A stretch of DNA of 44,402 bases, taken from positions 1-44,402 of the forward strand of contig SXSX01000150.1 in assembly GCA_005793295.1 (NCBI GenBank), written 5' to 3'. Made by a program: the position numbers and the translations under genes. The stretch is from Burkholderiales bacterium (GTDB lineage: Bacteria; Pseudomonadota; Gammaproteobacteria; Burkholderiales; Burkholderiaceae_C). Positions 26,201-33,228 of the stretch are shown here, piece by piece (positions within the stretch are counted from its first letter, which is position 1; every line of letters begins with the position of its first letter). The notes beneath the pieces were generated by a model. It saw only the letters and a list, made by a program, of their open reading frames with translations, searched no databases and had not been told where the DNA came from.

Positions 26201-26273
26201 CTTTTTGGCTTCGGTCGATGCGCCCGCCAGTAGCGAGGCGGTAAGCGCCGCCTGTGTTGTGGGTAGCATTCAT
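23262..26273 (-). CDS. soxA: Sarcosine oxidase alpha subunit
   Basis: A 1003-residue cytoplasmic subunit. Domain order: an N-terminal ferredoxin-like fold without cluster cysteines (about 20-100), an NAD+-binding flavoprotein-like core with VLVIGSGAAGLSASLNAARAG (motif 182-187), and a C-terminal GcvT-type aminomethyltransferase half from about residue 610 (HDWHLAHGGVKMEAGLWLRP, then TSTLGKIDVQGPDAAEFLDRV). In the known enzyme the complex oxidises sarcosine to glycine and passes the methyl group to tetrahydrofolate as 5,10-methylene-THF, producing H2O2. The start overlaps the soxD stop by 4 bp (ATGA). Length is typical. Confidence 0.96.
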   Translation of the reverse strand: MNATHNTGGAYRLATGGRIDRSQKVNFTFDGKSVEGFAGDTAASALIAHGQHLVARSFKYHRPRGFMGAGVEETNALLTVGQDGTREPNIAATVLEIEPGLKTRTQNAWPSVKFDLMAINSVLSPVFVAGFYYKTFMGPTRGAWMLYEHFIRKAAGLGASAIDADVNRYDWHNDYTDVLVIGSGAAGLSASLNAARAGADVMLVEQDFEMGGDLLNHSVDSAQAKWLKQTLQDIDATGKVKRFSRATAFGVYDGNTVGVIERSAPGVTDPSFGVPRQRMRTVRAAAIVMACGAIERPLVFSGNDKPGVMLASAVSAYVNRYAVAPGKNALFCVNNDAAYFGAFDLARSGATVHIADLRASVNASLLSQAKQLGVTVFASTAVTEVQGGLHAKSCTLSSYHAASATVQGETVRLDVDLVAMSGGWTPTVHLSSHRNIKPIYRSDIACFVPGTFDRAQFGAGSMVGEQTWNGAIESGSLAGAKGAGVLGLKVSGQTQGFDDSTSMAFIPVGPLLGAKSKGKAFIDFQNDVTVSDVELADREGYQSVEHLKRYTTSGMGTDQGKTSNLNALMLMAAKRDMDISAVGTTTFRPPYTPASLGALAGRNIGPHFQPERRTSMHDWHLAHGGVKMEAGLWLRPLWYSTHGASLSEAYKVEMDFVREKVGIADTSTLGKIDVQGPDAAEFLDRVYVNGFSKLGVGKARYGFMLREDGIVMDDGTTSRISPTQFFMTTTTAQAARVMSHLEFLLQVVWPELRVTVASVSDQWAAMSVAGPEVRKVLEAAFPNENFNTEIFPHMGVLDTVGSGALAGVPLRILRLTFSGELAYEIFTPTHLGYRVWEHLIASGAPWQLRPYGLEALGSLRIEKGHVVGSEMDGRTTLDDLGMGKMASKLKPFWGGALRQSENLQRTHRPTLVGLEAIGKDDAPSNGAILFFADDAIQGHGRGHITSTTFSKSVGKAIGLGLLEGGTAHIGKEVIAASPTQGRQYRLRVVEPCFLDAEGVRYRV

Positions 26274-26539
26274 GGCAGTATTCTTTCTGACGCAGGGATG
26301 ACCGTCTCAATGTCATGCGTCACGGTATGGCGTTTAACCACCAACCAGCGGCGACAACCTAATGTGTGTTGCCAAAACTCCGTGTGGATTCCGCGAAAGT
26401 TGTTCCGCGTGTAAACGGTATCGACCCAGGCGTCATGGTTTTCTACTTCCAAGCCGGGGTAAGGTTTTGTGGCGTCGCCAAAGTAGCTGAACTCTTCGTG
26501 GTCGCGTTTGCCGCAATAGGGACAGTCAATTCTGAGCAT
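26270..26539 (-). CDS. soxD: Sarcosine oxidase delta subunit (zinc-binding)
   Basis: An 89-residue small subunit. The zinc ligands expected from structural work on the family are visible: C6 and C9 in CPYCG, H58 and C62 in QHTLGCRRW. It begins MLRIDCPYCGKRDHEEFSYF and ends with a KRHTVTHDIETVIPA-type strand, all typical of SoxD. It sits between soxB and soxA in the standard order B-D-A-G, with an ATGA overlap to soxA. Confidence 0.95.
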   Translation of the reverse strand: MLRIDCPYCGKRDHEEFSYFGDATKPYPGLEVENHDAWVDTVYTRNNFRGIHTEFWQHTLGCRRWLVVKRHTVTHDIETVIPASERILP

Positions 26540-26582
26540 GGTGCTGCGCTTTCTTGGAGGTCGCTAAGGTCAGGGCTGCGTG

Positions 26583-27839
26583 TTATTGCAAATGGTTGTA
26601 AGGACCGGTACCGGCTTCATCGATGTACCGGCCTTTTGCAAAACGGTCCATGGTGAAACCGGCGTTAAAGTCATGCGCTTTGTCGTTGGCAATCGTGTGC
26701 GCAAAGCACCAACCTGAAGCGGGGGTGGCCTTAAAGCCGCCGTAACACCAGCCGCCATTGAGGTACAGGCCATCTACAGGAGTCGTCGTAATGATGGGGC
26801 TGCCATCTGGTGTCATGTCCATGATGCCGCCCCAATGGCGCAATACGCGCAAACGCGCTGCGCTAGGCATCGCGCTGACCAGGGCCTGCGAGACTTCGCC
26901 CACGTTGGCGAGATTGCCGCGTTGGGCGTAAGAGTTGTAGCGGTCAATGTGTCCGCCAAAAACCAAGCCACCCTTGTCCGACTGCGAAAAGTAAAAATAC
27001 GATGCCGACCAAACCACAACGTGGTTCACGATGGGCTTGATGGACTCGGTGACATAGGCCTGCAAGACGTGGCTCTCAATGGGCAACGCTAAGCCGGCTT
27101 TTTGCGCCAAAGGCGAGGTGTTCCCCGCCACCGCAATGCCTACCTTGGCTGCGCTGATATCGCCGCGGGTGGTTTTCACGCCCGTGATGCGTTCGCCCGA
27201 CCACTCGTAGTCTAAGACTTCGCAGTTTTGGATGATGTCAACGCCGAGATCGCTGGCCGCGCGAGCGTAGCCCCAGACCACCGCATCGTGCCGCGCCGTA
27301 CCGGCATCGGGTTGGAGCATCGCGCCGTAAATGGGGAAGCGGGCGTTGGCAGAAAAGTCCAGGTAAGGCGCTTCTTTCATCACGTCTTCACGCGTCAAAA
27401 TCTCTGCGCGAATTCCGTTCAGACGCATGATGTTGGCGCGGCGAATTTGTGCGTCCAGCGCGTTCGGAGACATCACCACGTACAAATAGCCCCGTGGTGA
27501 AAACATCACGTTGTAGTTCAAGTCGGCCGACAAGTCGCGCCACAAGGACATGGAGTGCTCGTAGAACGGAGTGTTCTCTTGCATCATGTAGTTGGAGCGC
27601 ACGATGGTGGTGTTGCGCCCCGCGTTACCCGAACCGATATAGCCTTTTTCAAGCACGGCAATATTCTTGATGCCGTGGTTTTTGGCAAGGTAATACGCCG
27701 TTGCGAGCCCATGCCCACCGCCTCCAACAATGATCACGTCATAGGTTTTTTTGGGTTGCGGGTCTCGCCAGGCCCGCTCCCAATGCTTATGTCCGGTGAG
27801 CGCATTGCGCAACAAAGACCATGCCGAGTAATGAGACAT
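26583..27839 (-). CDS. soxB: Sarcosine oxidase beta subunit
   Basis: A 418-residue flavoprotein holding the site where sarcosine is oxidised (FAD) and a second, covalently bound FMN. Seen: the dinucleotide motif DVIIVGGGGHGLATAYYLA (glycines 39-44), SGNAGRNTTIVRSNY near residue 70, H184 in the TARHDAVVW segment (most likely the FMN-bearing histidine) and the C-terminal GLYLNGGWCYGGFKATPASG. All are normal for SoxB. The ATG follows AGGAG and lies 11 bp after the DMGDH-like gene. Confidence 0.96.
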   Translation of the reverse strand: MSHYSAWSLLRNALTGHKHWERAWRDPQPKKTYDVIIVGGGGHGLATAYYLAKNHGIKNIAVLEKGYIGSGNAGRNTTIVRSNYMMQENTPFYEHSMSLWRDLSADLNYNVMFSPRGYLYVVMSPNALDAQIRRANIMRLNGIRAEILTREDVMKEAPYLDFSANARFPIYGAMLQPDAGTARHDAVVWGYARAASDLGVDIIQNCEVLDYEWSGERITGVKTTRGDISAAKVGIAVAGNTSPLAQKAGLALPIESHVLQAYVTESIKPIVNHVVVWSASYFYFSQSDKGGLVFGGHIDRYNSYAQRGNLANVGEVSQALVSAMPSAARLRVLRHWGGIMDMTPDGSPIITTTPVDGLYLNGGWCYGGFKATPASGWCFAHTIANDKAHDFNAGFTMDRFAKGRYIDEAGTGPYNHLQ

Positions 27840-27850
27840 CAGGACAACTC

Positions 27851-30292
27851 CTACATGCGCATGCGCAAAGCCTTGGGATCAAACGGTGGGTCCATTTGCA
27901 ACGTGGCAGACCGTCGATCTCCCAAAATTTCAATTTGGAAGCTCACATCAGGGCCGCTTAGCAATTCGGTTGGTACATAGCCCTGTGCCAATGACTGATT
28001 GACGTAGTGACCAAAGCCCCCTGAAGTGACCCAGCCTACCACTTTGTCTTGGTGCCAGATCGGCTCATCGCCCATTACGTCGGCAGTCGTTGCATCAACG
28101 ACCAAATAAACGCGGGTGAGTTTGGGGCCTTCTTCTTTTTCCTTTAAAGCAGCTGCCCGGCCAATAAAGTCGCCCTTGTCAAATTTAACAAAGCGGTCGA
28201 GGCCAGCTTCAAACGCGCCATAAATGGGTCGGAACTCGCGGTACCAGGTGCCAAAGTTTTTCTCTAAGCGCAGGCACAGCAGGGCACGCATTCCAAAGTT
28301 ACGCAACCCAAGGTCTTTACCAGCTTCCATCAAGGCTTCATAAAGGCAAAGTTCGTATTCAGGGGAGACCCAAATCTCATAGCCTAAGTCACCCGTGTAG
28401 GTAATTCGGTTGGTCATGGTGGGCACATTGGCAACCACCATTTCGCGGTAATCCATGAACTTGAATGCTTCGTTAGAAACATCTTCATCACACACCCGAG
28501 CCAACAAGTCACGTGCCTTGGGGCCAGCGATAGATAGGCCAACGAGCTTCATACCGTAAGGTTTGATGACAACGGAGCCATCTTTAGGCAGCGTTTGTTC
28601 AAACCAACGCATGTGGTAAACCTGCGCTTGGCTAGAACCCCACATCAAGTAACGGTTATCAGCGGCCTTGGCAACCGTAAAGTCACCGATCAATTTGCCG
28701 TTGTGGTTCAACATGGGCGTCAGAACCAAACGGCCAGTTTTGGGCATGGAGTTGGTCATGACCTTGAGCAGCCAAGCTTCAGCGCCGGTTCCGGTGATCT
28801 CGTACTTGGCGAAGTTGGCAATCTCGGTAATGCCAACGGCTTCACGAACAGCCTTGCATTCGGCTTTGATGTGTTCGAAATCATTAGAGCGGTGGAAAGA
28901 CACAATGTCTTCAGCCTTGCTGCCTTTGGGGGCAAACCAGAGTGGTGTTTCCATCGCCCAGCTGTCGCCCATGACCGCGCCTTGAGACAACATGCGATCG
29001 TACAAAGGGGTGGTTTGTAAAGGACGCGCTGCTGGCAATTCTTCGTTCGGAAAACGAATACGAAAGCGCCGTGAATAATTTTCGCGCACTTTGGCGTTGG
29101 TATACGTGCGGCTGGCCCAATCACCATAGCGGCTGACATCCATGCCCCAAACGTCAAATTCAGGGTCGCCGTGCACCATCCAGTTAGCCAATGCCAAACC
29201 GACACCGCCGCCTTGGCTAAATCCTGCCATCACACCGCAGGCACACCAGAAGTTAGACAAACCTTGGACCGGACCCACCAAGGGATTACCGTCGGGTGCG
29301 AAGGTAAAGGGCCCGTTGATCACTTGTTTGATGCCGGTGTTCTCGAGAATAGGAAAGTGCTTGAAAGCAATTTCCAAAGACGGCAGCAAGCGGTCAATAT
29401 CGGGCTGCAGCAACTCTTGGCCAAACGACCAAGGCGTATTTTTTGGAGACCAAGGCTTACCAGCGCGCTCATAGGTTCCGAGCAAGACGCCGTTGCGCTC
29501 TTGGCGCAGGTAGCTCTCGCCGCCAAAGTCAATCACATGGCCTAATTCTTTACCGCTGGATTTATTGAACGCCATGACTTCTGGAATATCTTCCGTGATC
29601 ATGTACATATGTTCCATGGCCAAAACCGGCAACTCAATACCTACCATGCGTCCGACTTCACGCGCCCAAAGGCCGCCAGCGTTAACCACATGTTCAGCCA
29701 CGATAGTGCCTTTGTTGGTGATCACATTCCAACCGCCGTCGGCGCGAGGCTCTAATTTTTCCACCATGGTTTGCAACTCAATGGTTGCGCCGCCCAAACG
29801 AGCCGCTTTGGCATAGGCGTGGGTGGTTCCCGATGGGTCTAAGTGGCCTTCGTTAGGGTCGTAAAGCGCACCCAAGAAGTGTTTTTCATCGAGCAAAGGA
29901 AAGTGGCTTTTGGCTTCGGCCATCGAGATAATTTCCGTCTCCATTCCTAGGTAGCGGCCTTTGGCTTGGGTGTGCTTTAAAAACTCCATGCGCTCTGGGG
30001 TGTCGGCCAACATCAAACCAGCGGACAAATGCAAGCCGCACGATTGTCCAGAGACCTCTTCGAGTTCTTTGTACAAATTGACGGTATAGGTTTGCAGCTT
30101 GGCTACATTGGGGTCACCGTTGAGCGTATGAAATCCACCGGCTGCGTGCCAGGTGGAGCCCGACGTCAGTTGGTCGCGCTCGAGCAAAACCACGTCCTTC
30201 ATGCCGAGTTTGGTAAGGTGGTAAAGCACGGAGCATCCCACGACTCCGCCACCGATAACTACCACTTGTGCTGTTGTTTTCACGTCCGGCAT
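27851..30292 (-). CDS. Dimethylglycine/sarcosine dehydrogenase-like FAD protein with GcvT domain
   Basis: An 813-residue two-part enzyme. The N-terminal DAO-type FAD domain has VVVIGGGVVGCSVLYHLTKLG (GGGVVG 14-19) and GSTWHAAGG, where H49 matches the histidine that covalently binds FAD in dimethylglycine dehydrogenase. The C-terminal half (about 430-810) is a GcvT/tetrahydrofolate-binding domain with GPKARDLLARV and YTGDLGYEIWVSPEYE. Known relatives demethylate dimethylglycine or sarcosine and give methylene-THF. Position between an MttB-like methyltransferase and soxBDAG supports dimethylglycine or another N-methyl compound as substrate. The ribosome-binding site (AAAGG) abuts the ATG, which is unusually close. 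Confidence 0.88.
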   Translation of the reverse strand: MPDVKTTAQVVVIGGGVVGCSVLYHLTKLGMKDVVLLERDQLTSGSTWHAAGGFHTLNGDPNVAKLQTYTVNLYKELEEVSGQSCGLHLSAGLMLADTPERMEFLKHTQAKGRYLGMETEIISMAEAKSHFPLLDEKHFLGALYDPNEGHLDPSGTTHAYAKAARLGGATIELQTMVEKLEPRADGGWNVITNKGTIVAEHVVNAGGLWAREVGRMVGIELPVLAMEHMYMITEDIPEVMAFNKSSGKELGHVIDFGGESYLRQERNGVLLGTYERAGKPWSPKNTPWSFGQELLQPDIDRLLPSLEIAFKHFPILENTGIKQVINGPFTFAPDGNPLVGPVQGLSNFWCACGVMAGFSQGGGVGLALANWMVHGDPEFDVWGMDVSRYGDWASRTYTNAKVRENYSRRFRIRFPNEELPAARPLQTTPLYDRMLSQGAVMGDSWAMETPLWFAPKGSKAEDIVSFHRSNDFEHIKAECKAVREAVGITEIANFAKYEITGTGAEAWLLKVMTNSMPKTGRLVLTPMLNHNGKLIGDFTVAKAADNRYLMWGSSQAQVYHMRWFEQTLPKDGSVVIKPYGMKLVGLSIAGPKARDLLARVCDEDVSNEAFKFMDYREMVVANVPTMTNRITYTGDLGYEIWVSPEYELCLYEALMEAGKDLGLRNFGMRALLCLRLEKNFGTWYREFRPIYGAFEAGLDRFVKFDKGDFIGRAAALKEKEEGPKLTRVYLVVDATTADVMGDEPIWHQDKVVGWVTSGGFGHYVNQSLAQGYVPTELLSGPDVSFQIEILGDRRSATLQMDPPFDPKALRMRM

Positions 30293-30327
30293 CCTTTAAT
30301 CAGAAAAAAGAAAAATGTTTTTATAAG

Positions 30328-31887
30328 TTAGAAGTCAGTGGGCACGCCGCCCTCAGACTTGCGTTTTGCCACAAAAGCGTCCAGTTCTTCTTCAATGGCT
30401 TTGTCCATGGGCGGGCGCTCGTAAGCGGCCAGTTCCTTTTGCCAAACTGAATTTGCTTTGTCGTAAGCGGTTGGTTTACCGGCTTCTTCCCAGGTCTCAA
30501 AATTGCGCCAGTCCGAGATGATGGGGGAGTAAAACGCGGTTTCAAAGCGCTCTAGGGTATGGGCCGTACCAAAATAATGTCCACCGGGTCCGACTTCGCG
30601 CACGGCATCAAGCCCTAGGCCTGCAGGGCTGACGTCCAAGGGTGTTAGGAACTCAGCCACCATTTGCAATAAATCGCAGTCGAGAATAAATTTCTCAAAA
30701 GAGGCGGTAAGCCCGCCTTCCATCCAACCGGCGGAATGCATGATGAAGTTGCCACCCGCCTGGGTCAAGGCCCAGAGCGAAAATACCGACTCATAAGCCG
30801 CTTGGGCGTCCACGGTGTTGGCCGCGTTGACATTGGAAGTGCGGTACGGCACGCCGTATTTGCGGCACAACTGCCCGCCGACCAAAACCGCTTTCATATA
30901 CTCCGGGGTTCCAAACGCGGGCGCACCCGTTTTCATGTCCACGTTGGAGGTAAATCCACCGTAAACCACCGGGGCTCCAGGTCGAATTAACTGGGTGAAA
31001 GCGATGCCCGCTAAGGCTTCGGCGTTTTGTTGCGCCAAAGCGCCCGCAATCGTTACCGGTGCCATGGCGCCTGCCAAGGTAAAAGGCGTCAGGATAATGA
31101 TTTGGTTGCGTGAGGACATTTCCATGATGCCTTGCAGCATCGGAGTATCCAAACGCAAAGGCGACGAGCTGTTAATGATCGAAAACAAAGAAGGTTCCCG
31201 GTCCATTTGCTCTTTGGTAATGCCCCGGGCAATACGCGCAATCTCTAAGCCGTCTTCATTGCGTTCTTTGCCCAAGGAGTAAGCGTGAAAAGGCTTGTCG
31301 GTGAGCTTGGCAATATCCGACAAACAATCCAAATGCCGAATCGAAGCATGCAAATCGACAGGTTCCACGGGGTAACCGCCAGAGCAATGGATCACGTCAT
31401 AGCGTTGGGCCAGCTTGACCAAGTTGCGGAAATCGCGCTGGTTACCAGCGCGGCGCCCGCCTTGCATATCGGAGGCGTTAGGGGGGCTTGCCACTTGGGC
31501 AAATGCCAGGTTTTTTCCGCCAATGTGGACATTGCGCTCTGGGTTACGCGCATGCAGTGTGAACTCGGAGGGACACGTTTTGATCGCTTCGAGAATCATA
31601 TTGCGGTCAAATCGCACGCGCTCGGAACCCGCACGCACATCGGCTCCGGCTTTCTTCAGTATTTCACGCGCACCTTCGTGCATGAAATCCATACCCATTT
31701 CTTCCAAAATGGTCAGCGAGGCGTTATGGATGGACTCCAATTCATCCTCAGAGACCATCGGAGTGGGTGTAAACCGGTGCTTGAGATTTTGGTATTTGGT
31801 GGTGGAGGGCGCGACACGAATCGTGCCGCTTCCGCGGCCTGTGCGCCTTCTTGAGGACCCGTTGGGCGTTGTTGCTTCGTCTGACAT
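30328..31887 (-). CDS. MttB-family (trimethylamine/glycine betaine type) methyltransferase, non-pyrrolysine
   Basis: An approximately 519-residue TIM-barrel methyltransferase of the MttB superfamily (Pfam MTTB). The frame is open throughout with no internal amber codon, so it is not a pyrrolysine enzyme. It resembles the group containing glycine betaine methyltransferase MtgB. Visible family blocks include ASLTILEEMGMDFMHEGARE, VIHCSGGYPVEPVDLH, GAPVVYGGFTSNVDMKTGAP and AGGNFIMHSAGWMEGGLTAS. The ATG at 31887 is chosen (GGAG 9 nt upstream); a GTG at 31902 would swallow that site. It is the first gene of the operon leading to DMGDH and SoxBDAG. No corrinoid protein (MttC/MtgC) gene lies in the window, so the methyl acceptor is unknown. 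Confidence 0.88.
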   Translation of the reverse strand: MSDEATTPNGSSRRRTGRGSGTIRVAPSTTKYQNLKHRFTPTPMVSEDELESIHNASLTILEEMGMDFMHEGAREILKKAGADVRAGSERVRFDRNMILEAIKTCPSEFTLHARNPERNVHIGGKNLAFAQVASPPNASDMQGGRRAGNQRDFRNLVKLAQRYDVIHCSGGYPVEPVDLHASIRHLDCLSDIAKLTDKPFHAYSLGKERNEDGLEIARIARGITKEQMDREPSLFSIINSSSPLRLDTPMLQGIMEMSSRNQIIILTPFTLAGAMAPVTIAGALAQQNAEALAGIAFTQLIRPGAPVVYGGFTSNVDMKTGAPAFGTPEYMKAVLVGGQLCRKYGVPYRTSNVNAANTVDAQAAYESVFSLWALTQAGGNFIMHSAGWMEGGLTASFEKFILDCDLLQMVAEFLTPLDVSPAGLGLDAVREVGPGGHYFGTAHTLERFETAFYSPIISDWRNFETWEEAGKPTAYDKANSVWQKELAAYERPPMDKAIEEELDAFVAKRKSEGGVPTDF

Positions 31888-32027
31888 TTTGGAAGTCTCC
31901 ACGTTTTACCGTTCAAAGGGGGATGCATCAAACTGGCGCCGCACATGAATAAAATCTGCGAGCTACCAGCCACTGCGATGAATTTTATGCAGTAAGCCCC
32001 AGTAAATGACTGTCAAAAGCCCAGGAA

Positions 32028-32044
32028 GCAATTTATAAAATTGC
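32028..32044. promoter_or_regulatory. AT-rich dyad, candidate operator
   Basis: GCAATTT-ATA-AAATTGC is a perfect 7-bp inverted repeat, about 140 bp upstream of the mttB-like start. Its core ATTTATAAAAT recurs at 32242-32252, nearer luxR, so one protein could bind both places. Confidence 0.4.
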
Positions 32045-32060
32045 ATAAAAAAAGCCATGA

Positions 32061-32096
32061 AAAAAGCCGCAAGAGGCCTCAATCGTTAGGCTTTTT
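32061..32096. terminator. Symmetric terminator-like hairpin in the divergent gap
   Basis: AAAAAGCC (32061-32068) pairs with GGCTTTTT (32089-32096), and an internal palindrome GAGGCCTC sits at 32073-32080. Both strands end in T-rich tracts, so it could terminate either way. It may insulate the two divergent units. Confidence 0.4.
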
Positions 32097-32166
32097 GGGT
32101 ATCACCGGTGTTCCGACCCACATTTTCTCTTGAAATCTTGAAGCATGACATTTCGAGGTTTTTGTT

Positions 32167-32189
32167 GGTTACGCTTTTGAGCCGTAACC
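32167..32189. promoter_or_regulatory. GGTTACG-N9-CGTAACC dyad, candidate LuxR-family operator
   Basis: Perfect 7-bp arms are separated by 9 bp, 23 bp in total, close in size to lux-box-type sites. It lies about 197 bp before the luxR start and 280 bp upstream of the divergent mttB-like gene, a position suited to control of both. Confidence 0.5.
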
Positions 32190-32385
32190 TGCTCAGGAAA
32201 ATGGAGTTAAGGTATTTCAGCGGGCAGGCGGTCGAGAAATTATTTATAAAATGCCACTTTTAAATAATACGCTGTCACATCCTTAATAATGAGGATAGGT
32301 AAAACCCTATAGGATCCGCTGGTCATTCGGGATTTAATACTTCAGTGTTAACCACTCACATTCCCCATTCAAGCCGAGGCTTCAT

Positions 32386-33117
32386 ATGCATCTGACAGGC
32401 AAGCAAATGGGCCTGATGTCAAAAATCATGCTGGCGTTTGCTGAATCGCACCACGAAGGTCAGATTCGCGAGATCGTGGGCGACTTGGTTATGCAGCTCT
32501 TGCAAGCGCAGTATTACGCCAGCTTTGTGTGGCATGACGAAAGTGCGTCGTTTGGTGAAGCCATTCAAATCAACATGGACCCTGCCAACATCAGCCAGTA
32601 CGAGACCTACTACCAGTTCAATGATCCCATTACTCCGCTCATGAAGCGGTATGAAGTTGCGGTCAGGTCCACCGATGTGCTCAAGCAAGAAGAGCTGATC
32701 AAGACAGAGTTCTATAACGACTTTCTTAAAAAAGATGGCCTCTGCTGGGGCGTCAACCTGTACGCCTGGCATGAGGGGCACAACCTGGGTGATATGCGCA
32801 TTTGGCGCGATAGTCGAAGAAACAACTTCTCTGAAGATGACTTACGCATGCTCGACATGATCCAGCCCGCCTTCACCAGCGCACTGTCAAGAGCCCGAGT
32901 AAGTTTAGCCCCCCGTACCGCCACAGCGGCTGGCATCATCCGGCTCAGCCCACGCGAGCAAGAAACAGCCCATTTGGTTGCCCAAGGCTTGTCTGACAAA
33001 GAGATCGCCCGCCGCCTTAACATCGCCACCACCACGGTGCGGACGCATTTAGAGAGCGCCTTCAGGAAAACTGGGGCTAGCAACCGGGCTGGGCTGGCAC
33101 ACAAACTCTTGAATTAA
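32386..33117 (+). CDS. LuxR family transcriptional regulator
   Basis: A 243-residue regulator. The C-terminal LuxR helix-turn-helix spans about 183-240: IIRLSPREQETAHLVAQGLS, then DKEIARRLNIATTTVRTHLE. The N-terminal 170 residues (SFVWHDESASFG, FNDPITPLMKRYEVAVRSTD, GVNLYAWHEGHNLGDMRIWR) look like a PAS/GAF-like ligand domain rather than a receiver, since no phosphoacceptor pattern is seen. No clear autoinducer-binding signature or luxI is present. It is divergent from the methylated-amine operon, so it most likely controls that operon in response to a small metabolite. GAGG lies 6-7 nt before the ATG. Confidence 0.9.
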   Translation: MHLTGKQMGLMSKIMLAFAESHHEGQIREIVGDLVMQLLQAQYYASFVWHDESASFGEAIQINMDPANISQYETYYQFNDPITPLMKRYEVAVRSTDVLKQEELIKTEFYNDFLKKDGLCWGVNLYAWHEGHNLGDMRIWRDSRRNNFSEDDLRMLDMIQPAFTSALSRARVSLAPRTATAAGIIRLSPREQETAHLVAQGLSDKEIARRLNIATTTVRTHLESAFRKTGASNRAGLAHKLLN

Positions 33118-33127
33118 GGACCTCTTT

Positions 33128-33149
33128 GTATCCTCGCTTTGAGGGATAC
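33128..33149. terminator. Weak hairpin after luxR
   Basis: GTATCC (33128-33133) pairs with GGATAC (33144-33149) over a 10-nt loop just past the luxR stop. There is no T tract. It is a possible weak terminator before the amidase gene. Confidence 0.3.
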
Positions 33150-33228
33150 CGCCGAATGACTTGATTTCCTACGATGAGTCCACGCACAAAGCCTTGTGTG
33201 TGAATTCAAAAAATTATGGAGAAAAGTC

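Larger units (their letters stand above)
31888..32385. other. 498-bp divergent regulatory gap between the mttB-like operon and luxR
   Basis: AT-rich, with no credible reading frame. It holds several symmetric elements listed separately, including a GGTTACG dyad (32167-32189) and GCAATTTATAAAATTGC (32028-32044). It also has a repeated 11-mer ATTTATAAAAT (32031-32041 and 32242-32252) and a stem AAAAAGCC/GGCTTTTT (32061-32068 with 32089-32096) that encloses GAGGCCTC. Minus-strand TTGACA occurs at 32014-32009 with no good -10 at standard spacing. No glycine-riboswitch-like pattern was recognised. Confidence 0.6.

Noticed and set aside
31285..31854. 189-codon plus-strand frame opposite the mttB-like gene
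   Set aside because: Antisense shadow with no ribosome-binding site or domain; the MttB family match on the other strand is strong.
30328..31887. Possible pyrrolysine-encoding mttB
   Set aside because: The frame has no internal TAG and no pyl genes were seen, so it is a non-pyrrolysine homologue.
31888..32385. Glycine or THF riboswitch upstream of the methylated-amine operon
   Set aside because: No recognisable conserved aptamer core was found on the minus strand; a covariance-model scan would be decisive.
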